Shown here one piece after another: positions 1 through 6,304 of a stretch of DNA of 10,381 nt. The position numbers and the translations under genes are program-made. The notes beneath the pieces are model-generated. The model searched no databases. It was not told where the DNA came from and saw only the letters and a program-made list of their open reading frames with translations. Origin of the DNA: an uncultured Oscillospiraceae bacterium (lineage in GTDB: Bacteria > Bacillota > Clostridia > Oscillospirales > Ruminococcaceae). The number at the start of each line of letters is the position of its first letter. The first letter of the stretch is position 1. Location of the stretch: the NCBI GenBank assembly GCA_910577365.1, contig CAJTMU010000081.1, positions 1 to 10,381 of the forward strand, given 5' to 3'.

Positions 1-3
1 AAA

Positions 4-173
4 AAATTTCAAAATTTCCGTTAGTCATACTCCGTTACGCTTCGCTTCACTCCGCATGCCTAACGGAAACCGCGCGCGTTTGCGTTCGCAAACGCAGTTT
101 TACGCAAACTTCGACGCAATGCTTTAGCCAACCACATTATCGTTGCGTAAAACTCCGCGACTTTTTGAAATTT
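4..173. repeat. Nested inverted-repeat block at left edge
   Basis: This gene-free stretch is built from inverted repeats. An outer pair, AAATTTCAAAA at 4-14 and TTTTGAAATTT at 163-173, is a perfect 11-base match. Inside it lie TTTCCGTTAG (15-24) with CTAACGGAAA (60-69), a tight hairpin with arms GCGTTTGC and GCAAACGC around 77-96, and AGTTTTACGCAA (96-107) with TTGCGTAAAACT (143-154). No open reading frame or known RNA family is recognised. The first ten bases, AAAAAATTTC, equal the right end of the repeat at 10158-10252, so the window may begin just inside another copy of that family; in that case the outer 11-base pairing would be partly coincidental. It could be a small non-autonomous element or an intergenic repeat cluster. 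The inverted repeats are certain from sequence; their nature is not known. Confidence 0.55.
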
Positions 174-217
174 AATGCGCCGACAATGCGCTGCAAACAG
201 GCATTTTCTGAAAGCTA

Positions 218-243
218 ATCCGCCCCCATTTCAGGGGGCGGAT
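218..243 (-). terminator. Hairpin terminator of the sigma/anti-sigma operon
   Basis: Perfect 10-base stem, ATCCGCCCCC (218-227) and GGGGGCGGAT (234-243), with a six-base loop. It starts 25 bases past the anti-sigma stop codon read on the minus strand. The bases after it on that strand (TAGCTTTC) are only moderately T-rich, so it is a strong hairpin with a weak U-tract. Its position at the end of the operon supports a termination or 3'-end-protection role. Confidence 0.6.
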
Positions 244-268
244 ATTCACAATATACCTATGAACGGTA

Positions 269-946
269 TCACGCTTCGGCGTCCGCAGCCGCGGAATCCC
301 ATGCAAAGGAAGCGCCGATGGTTTCAGAGCCGAATTCTTCGATAAACTCTTTTATCTCCTCCTCGCTGAGTGCAGATGTGTCTATATCATCGGAAGCCCA
401 TGTAAAGGTAGCGCTGGTGGTTTCAGAGCCGAATTTTTCGATAAACTCCTTTATTTCCTCCTCGCTGAGCGCGGATGTGTCTATATCATCGGAAACAACA
501 AACTCGATTAAGTCAATATCGGCAATACTGAAATCGACGTCCGCGTCCCCATCGGGTGCATATACAAAAGCGTATGACATCACATCTCCGTCGATGCCGG
601 GAATCTCCATTTGGTATTGCTCGATATGCATATCGCCCTCATCAAACTCGGAATACTTAGCCTCTACCGTGTATTCCTCGCCGTTTACCATAACGGTAAA
701 CATCTTTGTTATGCCGTCAACGACTGCGCCGTTTGTCGCAGCGTTAGCCGTAACAAGAGATACTGCGCTTACCGATACCGCAGCTGCTGCTATAAGCAGC
801 GGGCGGAAAAAATTATGCTTTTTCATGGTTTTGTCCTCGCTTTCTTGTGAAACGCGCTTCATGACCGCAGATTTGATATCGGCTATGCGTTTGGGGGAAA
901 GCTCCTCTTCAGCGGGAGCGACATCCCTAAAAAATTCCTCAAACAT
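269..946 (-). CDS. Probable membrane-anchored anti-sigma factor
   Basis: A 225-residue protein that directly follows, and overlaps by eight bases, the ECF sigma factor gene, the usual arrangement for a cognate anti-sigma factor. I chose ATG at 946 because AAGGGG lies eight bases upstream; the in-frame TTG at 952 would sit only two bases from that site. Predicted layout: an acidic N-terminal cytoplasmic segment (about 1-46, starting MFEEFFRDVAPAEEE), one membrane segment (about 48-68, rich in Ala/Val, ending near TANAAT), then an extracytoplasmic domain of about 155 residues. The N-terminal style resembles short anti-sigma proteins of Ruminococcus-like clostridia. No zinc-binding HxxxCxxC motif is present, so it is not a classical ZAS protein. 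The C-terminus holds two tandem 33-residue copies (152-184 and 185-217) of an acidic predicted helix, core SALSEEEIKEFIE. The protein is very acidic outside the membrane. The role is inferred mainly from position and topology; the signal sensed is unknown. Confidence 0.7.
   Translation of the reverse strand: MFEEFFRDVAPAEEELSPKRIADIKSAVMKRVSQESEDKTMKKHNFFRPLLIAAAAVSVSAVSLVTANAATNGAVVDGITKMFTVMVNGEEYTVEAKYSEFDEGDMHIEQYQMEIPGIDGDVMSYAFVYAPDGDADVDFSIADIDLIEFVVSDDIDTSALSEEEIKEFIEKFGSETTSATFTWASDDIDTSALSEEEIKEFIEEFGSETIGASFAWDSAAADAEA
297..494 (-). repeat. Two 99-bp tandem repeats inside the anti-sigma gene
   Basis: Bases 297-395 and 396-494 are head-to-tail copies with a 99-base period, exactly 33 codons, so the frame is kept. 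I count nine differences over 98 aligned bases (298-395 against 397-494), about 91% identity. Each encodes SDDIDTSALSEEEIKEFIE followed by a more variable 14-residue tail ending F-T/A-W-A/D. It is an in-frame duplication in the extracytoplasmic part of the protein. Confidence 0.95.
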
Positions 947-1490
947 AATCAAAACCCCTTTCGGTCATAAAAGCCTTCAGCTTTTGTCTTGTACGGGTGA
1001 GCTTGCTCCTCACCGTACCTTCCGTTAGATTCATATATCGTGCAATATCGGAGGTTTTTTCACCGTAAAAGTAAAACCGCAGAAACACCTCTCCATCCTG
1101 CTTTGCAAGAGAGTTTATTCCCTCTTTGAGGCAGTCCATCGCTTCATTAAGCTCCGCACGCTGTTCCACGTCAAATTCCGACGCTATTTCCAGCTCACTT
1201 ATGTCCTCCGCGGCGGGCGGCATATCCCGAAAACGGTTTTTGACCGCATTCCTTGCGATGGCGGAAAGATAGGGACGAAGCCCTTTATCCTCCGAGAGCC
1301 GCTCCCTGCTCTGCCACAGGCGCACAAACACGTCCGCAGCAAGCTCGTCGATATCCTCTTCGGAAAGCGTTCCCCGTGAAAAATTTCGTATTACGGCGGC
1401 AACATATGCCGCATAGCCGTCAACGACAGCCTCCAGCGCCGTCAAATCTCCTGCTCTGAGAGCAGCGGCAAGTCGGTTTTCCTCTGTCAA
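939..1490 (-). CDS. ECF-type RNA polymerase sigma factor
   Basis: A 183-residue sigma-70 family protein of the extracytoplasmic-function type, having only regions 2 and 4. Region 2 spans about 25-90 and includes the DELAADVFVRLWQSRERL helix, which contacts core polymerase and the -10 element, and the SAIARNAVKNRFRD segment. Region 4 spans about 118-175, with the helix-turn-helix TSDIARYMNLTEGTVRSKL that reads the -35 element. The start is TTG at 1490: GGAGG (1501-1497) lies six bases upstream and no better ATG exists. Its last codons overlap the start of the membrane protein that probably restrains it. ECF factors usually transcribe their own operon, but I could not find a convincing ECF-style promoter upstream, and sigma-A matches on this strand are poor. 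ECF assignment is firm; the subgroup and target genes are unknown. Confidence 0.92.
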   Translation of the reverse strand: MTEENRLAAALRAGDLTALEAVVDGYAAYVAAVIRNFSRGTLSEEDIDELAADVFVRLWQSRERLSEDKGLRPYLSAIARNAVKNRFRDMPPAAEDISELEIASEFDVEQRAELNEAMDCLKEGINSLAKQDGEVFLRFYFYGEKTSDIARYMNLTEGTVRSKLTRTRQKLKAFMTERGFDYV

Positions 1491-1592
1491 TGTTTTCCTC
1501 CGTTTGTTTACTGCGCAGCCGAGGTTTTGTCCCTCTCACTCATATATACACCAAAAATTACAAAATGCTGCGTCATAAAAAACTTTTTCTAC

Positions 1593-1621
1593 TTGAAAAT
1601 AAAATATATTTATGTTATAAT
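1593..1621 (+). promoter_or_regulatory. Sigma-A promoter, distal, for the LacI-GGDEF gene
   Basis: TTGAAA (1593-1598), 17-base spacer, TATAAT (1616-1621), with TG at 1613-1614 giving an extended -10. Predicted transcription start is near 1628, leaving a leader of about 210 bases before the chosen start codon at 1841. Confidence 0.7.
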
Positions 1622-1690
1622 AAACGAAGCAGCATATTCCGCTCAATTCTGTGCGGATTATACGAAAAATTCATTTTCTTAAACCGGCTT

Positions 1691-1719
1691 TTGCTAATAA
1701 CATATAAACTTCATACAAT
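1691..1719 (+). promoter_or_regulatory. Second sigma-A promoter, proximal, for the LacI-GGDEF gene
   Basis: TTGCTA (1691-1696), 17-base spacer, TACAAT (1714-1719). It is weaker than the distal promoter (one mismatch in the -10, no TG extension) but correctly spaced. It would start RNA near 1726 and give a leader of about 115 bases. Between here and the gene I see only a small A+T-rich hairpin around 1766-1781 (TTAAAA/TTTTAA) and no recognisable riboswitch. Confidence 0.45.
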
Positions 1720-1840
1720 AAGGCAGTGTTTTATATGGGTCGGCGCGGGAATGTACCGCTCAGTATTAAAAATGCTTTTAAATGAAATATAAACACAGCA
1801 GCACTTAAACCAATTGTCAAATGCTATCGGGGGTGATATC

Positions 1841-3748
1841 TTGATCGACGGAAAGAAAATAATCGCGCTGTGCATTACAAAAATCAATGAAGACTCCTCT
1901 CGGAAATTTATAACGGCGCTGAATAACTCTCTGCCGTCGGAGGACTGCCGCCTAATGGTATATGCTACCTGCTCAGAACTATATTGGAACACTCCAATGG
2001 AATCGGGTGAAAGCGCAATATTCGACCTGATCGATTTTGACGCGGCGGATATTGTTGTAGTTTTTGTTGAGAAAATCAAAAACAAGCAGGTAATAGATGA
2101 CATATTGTCAAGGGCAAAAGCTTACGGAAAGCCCGTGATTACCGTAGACGGTATATATAAAGGAACCATAAGCACGATATTCGATTATGAAGCGGGTTTC
2201 AGACGCGTTGTCGAGCATGTTTTAGATGTACATAAAGTACACAATCCCCATATGATGGCGGGAATAAAGGACAACGATTTTTCTGAACAGAGGATAAACG
2301 TTTTTGCCGATGTGCTGAAGTCGAGAGGAATAACCTTTGACTGCGGCAATATGGTAAGCTACGGCGATTTCTGGGCTGACCCCGCCGCAAGGGCGACAGA
2401 AAAGCTCATAGCGGAAAACCGCGTTCCCGAAGCGATTATCTGTGCAAACGACAGTATGGCGCTGGCGGTCACAGACACACTGATATCGGGCGGTTATAAA
2501 GTTCCGGAGGACGTTATTGTTACGGGATTTGACGGTATCGACGAAATAAAGCTGTCATCACCGAAAATAACCTCCTGCATATGCAGTTATGACAAAATTG
2601 CCAAAAAAATATCCGACATAATAGGTGAATGCCTTAACGGAGGCTATAAGGAGGAAATTTTCCGTATTCCCGCCACGCTTATTCTTTCCGAATCCTGCGG
2701 CTGCAATAAGGAAAAGACGATAAACGCCCAGAGGGAACTTTTTGAACTGAGCAACCGCTTTTACCGCTATCAAGACGAAGAGTACAGTATGTATGAGCTG
2801 GTGGCTCAAACTATTTCCTGTACAAGCATAGAGGAAGTAAGCGGCATCATTTCCAACTCGCGATTTTATGATGTGGACTGCGCGCTTACGCCTGAATGCC
2901 TTGATGAAACGGTCAGCCCGCTAAGCGTGATAGAACGCGAAAACGCTTACGGAGAAGAAATGATCGACTTTTTCAGCTCCGATGAAATTCGTTATACAAA
3001 CTACCGCCGCTTTTCACGAAAAGATATTTTGCCGCGGCTTAAGGAGCTTTTGGAATACCAAAACCCTATGTTCCTGTTTGGGCTGAATTTTCTTGATGTC
3101 CCGCTGGGATATGTCTGCTTTCACTTTCACAGCTATGACGTAGGCAGCTACTGTAAGGTTCCGCAGATTATTAGAGCACTCAACAACGCAATCGGTGGAT
3201 ACCGCAACCTCCGTTATCATCACTACCTGCAAAACCGCGTTGAGGAAATGTACAAGCTGGATAACCTAACTGGGCTTTACAACAGAAACGGGTTCAATAA
3301 GGAGTTTGAGCGCATTGTTGGGCAAGCCCGTGAGAACGGCGGTGTTGTTTCTGCGGCGCTGGTAGACCTTGACGGTTTAAAGGCGATAAATGACACCTAC
3401 GGGCACGATGAGGGTGATAACGCCATTAAAACGGCTGCGGAGGCTTTCAGCACCTGCTGTCCGGAGGACTCGGTATGCGTAAGATTCGGCGGCGATGAGA
3501 TGATGGCTATAGCTAACGGAAAAATAAACGAAGCAACGCTCAGAAATGATATTAATGCCTGCCTTAACAGATACAATGCTGTTTCGGGAAAGCTATACCG
3601 CGTTTCGGTAAGCGTTGGCGTGTATATCTGCGACAAACCGGAAAGCATGGATTTTGACGACCTTGTTAAGGAGTCGGATAAACTGATGTATTTTGAAAAG
3701 AGACTCAAAAAGAGCACAAAGAAAAAGGAAGAAATAACAGAGCCTTGA
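1841..3748 (+). CDS. LacI-type ligand-binding domain / GGDEF protein (putative diguanylate cyclase)
   Basis: A 635-residue soluble protein with no membrane segment. Residues about 5-287 form a LacI/RbsB-type sugar-binding fold without the DNA-binding helix-turn-helix: signatures are PEAIICANDSMALAV (196-210), VPEDVIVTGFDGI (221-233) and ESCGC near the end of the domain. Residues about 295-460 are a less recognisable, perhaps GAF-like, linker domain. Residues about 472-620 are a GGDEF domain with LDNLTGLYNR, VDLDGLKAINDTYGHDEGD (metal-binding Asp 509 or 511 and the conserved Lys and Asn) and the active-site loop RFGGDEM (548-554). The final Phe is Met, and the RxxD inhibitory site upstream is not recognisable (CPED, with different spacing). 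The predicted role is synthesis of cyclic di-GMP under control of a small intracellular ligand, probably sugar-like. I chose TTG at 1841 because GGGGGTGAT ends three bases upstream; TTG at 1814 has no such site. Domains are firm; activity and ligand are inferred. Confidence 0.88.
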   Translation: MIDGKKIIALCITKINEDSSRKFITALNNSLPSEDCRLMVYATCSELYWNTPMESGESAIFDLIDFDAADIVVVFVEKIKNKQVIDDILSRAKAYGKPVITVDGIYKGTISTIFDYEAGFRRVVEHVLDVHKVHNPHMMAGIKDNDFSEQRINVFADVLKSRGITFDCGNMVSYGDFWADPAARATEKLIAENRVPEAIICANDSMALAVTDTLISGGYKVPEDVIVTGFDGIDEIKLSSPKITSCICSYDKIAKKISDIIGECLNGGYKEEIFRIPATLILSESCGCNKEKTINAQRELFELSNRFYRYQDEEYSMYELVAQTISCTSIEEVSGIISNSRFYDVDCALTPECLDETVSPLSVIERENAYGEEMIDFFSSDEIRYTNYRRFSRKDILPRLKELLEYQNPMFLFGLNFLDVPLGYVCFHFHSYDVGSYCKVPQIIRALNNAIGGYRNLRYHHYLQNRVEEMYKLDNLTGLYNRNGFNKEFERIVGQARENGGVVSAALVDLDGLKAINDTYGHDEGDNAIKTAAEAFSTCCPEDSVCVRFGGDEMMAIANGKINEATLRNDINACLNRYNAVSGKLYRVSVSVGVYICDKPESMDFDDLVKESDKLMYFEKRLKKSTKKKEEITEP

Positions 3749-3759
3749 ATGATAAAACA

Positions 3760-3783
3760 CTGTCCCCCAATTTTGGGGGACAG
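3760..3783. terminator. Bidirectional intrinsic terminator between convergent genes
   Basis: CTGTCCCCCA and TGGGGGACAG pair perfectly (10 bases, four-base loop) in the 49-base gap between the GGDEF gene (plus) and the symporter gene (minus). The minus-strand exit TGTTTTATC is T-rich; the plus-strand exit CTTATTGTCAGATTTT is weaker. It is placed to serve both genes. Confidence 0.8.
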
Positions 3784-3797
3784 CTTATTGTCAGATT

Positions 3798-5351
3798 TTA
3801 CGCATTAGACTGCTCCATATCCTCATGCCTGATGTCCTCGGCGTGCTCAGCCTGAACATCGGCATCGTAGGAAAGTATAGGGTCTATTTCCTTATGCTTT
3901 ATGCGCCTGTCAATGTAGTTTTTAGTTATCTTGATCACCATAGGTGACAGTGAAAGAACACCGATAAGGTTTGGTACCATCATAAGCCCATTAAAAGTGT
4001 CGGAGATATCCCAAGCAAGGCTGGAGGTCATGATAGCGCCGGAAATTATCATCAGCACAAAAAACACCTTATAACCTTTGGCTGCTTTTAATCCGAAAAG
4101 ATATTCAAAGGATTTTGAACCGTAATGCGACCAGCCTACCACCGTAGTAAACGCGAAAAGAAGAATCGCCAGCGAAACAAACACCTCACCCGCTATGCCA
4201 AACACGTTTCCGAAAGAGTTTGCCACGAGCGTAGCGTCGTTGGTGCCCTCTGCCATCAAACCCGTTTCAAGATCGATAGCGCCCGACGACAGGACCACGA
4301 CCGCTGTCATAGTGCATACCACCATAGTATCGGCAAAAACCTCGAAAATGCCCCACATACCCTGTTTTACAGGCTCTCTTACATTGGAAGCGGAATGCAC
4401 CATTACCGAGGAACCAAGACCAGCCTCGTTGGAAAATACGCCGCGCTTGCAGCCCTGCGTAATCACCTCTTTAACGGCAATACCCGTTACACCGCCGACA
4501 ACAGCGTCAACACCGAACGCGAATTTAAAGATGGAAGCGAAAATCGCTCCTACGCTGCCGATATGTACGAAAAAGACTATCAAACAACCAAGAATGTACG
4601 CGCACGCCATAAACGGAATAACTTTTTCCGCGAAAGCTGCGATTCTCTTAAGCCCGCCAAGAATTATCAGACCGCCGAGTATCATCAGTACAACGCCTAT
4701 AATTAGCGACGTCCACTTTACATCTCCGAACGCATAACCGAGATCCACGTTTTTAAGCAGAGCGGAATCAAGATTAATAACGATTTTGTTTATCTGCCCC
4801 ATATTTCCGATACCAAATGAGGCAAACACCGCGAATATCGAGAACAATACCGCGAGAAACCGTCCGATGTATTTGCAGTGCTTATATCCACCAAGTCCGT
4901 CACGCAGGTAGTACATAGCTCCGCCCGACCACTCGCCCTCTTTGTTTTTTCGGCGGTAATAGATACCGAGCACGTTTTCGGAAAAGTTTGTCATCATTCC
5001 GAAAAATGCGGCTATCCACATCCAGAAAACCGCTCCGGGTCCACCGACACATATTGCCGACGCAACGCCAGCAATATTTCCCGTTCCGATAGTCGCGGCA
5101 AGAGCCGTACAAAGCGCTTGGAACTGGGAAACCGAGCCGGATTCCTTATTATGGCGCGTCCTGCTGCCGCGCTTGAAAGTCGAGCCTATGGTTTTTGTCC
5201 ACCATTCCTTAATGTGAACCACCTGAAAAAATTTTGTAAGTATCGTAAGCAGTATGCCTGTTCCGATAAGCAGCACCAATCCGATTTTTACCCAGACAAA
5301 ATCGTTTATGGCATTGTTTACCTCTGTGACCTGTTTTAAAAGAGCGTCCAC
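3798..5351 (-). CDS. Sodium:alanine/glycine symporter, AGCS family
   Basis: A 517-residue integral membrane protein of the alanine-or-glycine:cation symporter family (relatives AlsT, DagA, AgcS), which imports small neutral amino acids with Na+. The family signature GGPGAVFWMWIAAFFG is present at about 103-118, preceded by ATIGTGNIAGV, the conserved unwound-helix region involved in substrate and ion binding. Further hallmarks are CKRGVFSNEAGLGS and many hydrophobic segments typical of a roughly 11-helix transporter. Length is slightly above the usual 450-500 residues because of a charged C-terminal tail (IDPILSYDADVQAEHAED...). The start is GTG at 5351: GGAGG (5363-5359) lies seven bases upstream, whereas a TTG at 5372 would place that site inside the coding region. 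It is a single-gene unit with its own promoter and a shared terminator. The exact substrate (Ala, Gly, possibly Gln) cannot be decided from sequence. Confidence 0.93.
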   Translation of the reverse strand: MDALLKQVTEVNNAINDFVWVKIGLVLLIGTGILLTILTKFFQVVHIKEWWTKTIGSTFKRGSRTRHNKESGSVSQFQALCTALAATIGTGNIAGVASAICVGGPGAVFWMWIAAFFGMMTNFSENVLGIYYRRKNKEGEWSGGAMYYLRDGLGGYKHCKYIGRFLAVLFSIFAVFASFGIGNMGQINKIVINLDSALLKNVDLGYAFGDVKWTSLIIGVVLMILGGLIILGGLKRIAAFAEKVIPFMACAYILGCLIVFFVHIGSVGAIFASIFKFAFGVDAVVGGVTGIAVKEVITQGCKRGVFSNEAGLGSSVMVHSASNVREPVKQGMWGIFEVFADTMVVCTMTAVVVLSSGAIDLETGLMAEGTNDATLVANSFGNVFGIAGEVFVSLAILLFAFTTVVGWSHYGSKSFEYLFGLKAAKGYKVFFVLMIISGAIMTSSLAWDISDTFNGLMMVPNLIGVLSLSPMVIKITKNYIDRRIKHKEIDPILSYDADVQAEHAEDIRHEDMEQSNA

Positions 5352-5384
5352 CAAAAAACCTCCCGATTTCAAAATATTTATTAT

Positions 5385-5413
5385 ATTTTATCACAAATCC
5401 GTCATTTTTGCAA
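5385..5413 (-). promoter_or_regulatory. Sigma-A promoter of the symporter gene
   Basis: On the minus strand: TTGCAA (5413-5408), 17-base spacer, TAAAAT (5390-5385), with TG one base before the -10. Predicted start is near 5378, giving a leader of about 27 bases, too short for a riboswitch. Confidence 0.72.
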
Positions 5414-5618
5414 GTGCAGCAGTTAAAATATGTGAATTTTATCAAAAAAATATTGAATTTTTGTTACGCTTGTACAAAGCAAAAATTGAGGAATCACTGA
5501 ATCAAGCGAAACGAAATCTATTCAACCATATTAATTCCCTTGTTAGGGAATTGATTGTATTTTAATCAGCGACTTTTTAATTATCACATTAAAAGCTTTG
5601 CCTGTTTGCGGTCAAATA
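5414..5618. other. Gene-free spacer with one hairpin
   Basis: A+T-rich region between divergent promoters. The only structure I see is a hairpin at 5531-5554: TTAATTCCC and GGGAATTGA pair over nine positions with one G-U. It is followed by TTGTATTTT-like sequence, so it resembles a weak terminator, yet no gene on the plus strand leads into it. I found no well-placed promoter for a small RNA upstream. Confidence 0.35.
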
Positions 5619-5647
5619 TTGCAATTTACGCCAAAATATGATATAAT
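5619..5647 (+). promoter_or_regulatory. Sigma-A promoter of the GNAT gene
   Basis: TTGCAA (5619-5624), 17-base spacer, TATAAT (5642-5647), with TG at 5639-5640 giving an extended -10. Predicted start is near 5654, about 54 bases before the ATG. It is among the best promoter matches in the window, showing that the disrupted gene still has an intact control region. Confidence 0.75.
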
Positions 5648-5707
5648 AATTTATATTGGCGCATAAATAATACAGCTAATAACGCAAAAATGTTCCGGAG
5701 GATATTT

Positions 5708-6214
5708 ATGCTTAGGTTAAGACCGTATAAACCCTGCGACGCGCGGGAAATAACAAAGTAGATAAAAAGCGAATATGCTTTCAGAATGTGGAGTGCCGAT
5801 CGTTATGATAAATATCCGATAACCCCCGACGATATGAACGCTTACTATGACAAATACGCGAGCAGCGGACAAATATGGGGCATGACTGCTTTTGACGACA
5901 ATGGCATCGTCGGGCATCTTACAATGCGCTTTCCCAACATGGGAAGCCTTGACGAAGTGCGGCTGGGTTTTGTTATCATTGACGACCTTAAGCGCGGCAA
6001 AGGTTACGGAAAAGAAATGCTGTCGCTGGCAGTACGGTACGCGTTTGATTTTATAAAGGTAAATAAAATTTCACTGGGAGTTTTTGAAAATAACACGGCA
6101 GCCATAAATTGCTATAAGTCATGCGGATTTAAAGCGGTAAAATGTGAAACGGCTGAAAGATACCAATGTATGGGAGAAATCTGGAATTGCATTGAAATGG
6201 TGATTCTCAAATAA
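5708..6214 (+). pseudogene. GNAT acetyltransferase interrupted by an in-frame TAG
   Basis: Reading from ATG 5708 (GGAGG at 5697-5701, six bases upstream) gives MLRLRPYKPCDAREITK, then TAG at 5759-5761, then IKSEYAFRMWSADRYDKYPIT and onward in the same frame to TAA at 6212-6214. Without the stop it would be a 168-residue protein of normal length for the GCN5-related N-acetyltransferase family. The acetyl-CoA loop is intact: LGFVIIDDLKRGKGYGKEMLSLAV fits V-x-x-x-x-R/Q-x-x-G-x-G/A, and the C-terminal NNTAAINCYKSCGFKAV motif is typical. From memory of related proteins, Trp is expected at the interrupted position (K-W-I-K), so TGG to TAG is the simplest change. A shorter product from ATG 5786 would lack the first beta strand and has no ribosome site. 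Alternatives are sequencing error, a recent null mutation or suppression. The substrate is unknown. Confidence 0.82.
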
Positions 6215-6272
6215 AATTTGCTGAAATGACAAATCATTTTTAATGCCGATATAAATTTTCATCATACAAATA

Positions 6273-6278
6273 TATAAT
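6273..6278 (+). promoter_or_regulatory. Possible -10 element for the NAD(P)HX repair gene
   Basis: A perfect TATAAT 26 bases before the ATG, but the bases where a -35 should lie (around 6250-6255, TATAAA) do not match the consensus and there is no TG extension. The gene might instead, or also, be read from the GNAT promoter, as no strong terminator lies between. Confidence 0.35.
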
Positions 6279-6304
6279 GATAAATTTTTTATAAGGAGAA
6301 CCTT

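Noticed and set aside
4..173. CRISPR array or transposon insertion
   Set aside because: The repeats are inverted, not evenly spaced direct repeats, and no transposase, cas gene or target-site duplication is visible.
318..1028. Long plus-strand reading frame opposite the sigma/anti-sigma genes
   Set aside because: It is antisense to two well-supported overlapping genes, its protein is low-complexity Ser/Thr-rich, and it has no ribosome site.
1628..1840. Cyclic di-GMP or other riboswitch in the leader of the GGDEF gene
   Set aside because: I could not find the conserved core sequences or a plausible multi-stem fold.
4125..4737. Two plus-strand reading frames opposite the symporter
   Set aside because: They lie inside the strongly supported AGCS coding region, are not similar to anything I recognise and lack start signals.
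5254..5565. Plus-strand reading frame running from the symporter start into the spacer
   Set aside because: Most of it is antisense to the symporter start and promoter; the tail in the spacer has no ribosome site or recognisable domain.
5759..5761. Genetic recoding of TAG (pyrrolysine or glutamine)
   Set aside because: Only one such codon is visible and the expected residue is Trp, so a single G-to-A change or an error is simpler. Kept only as a check in the finding.
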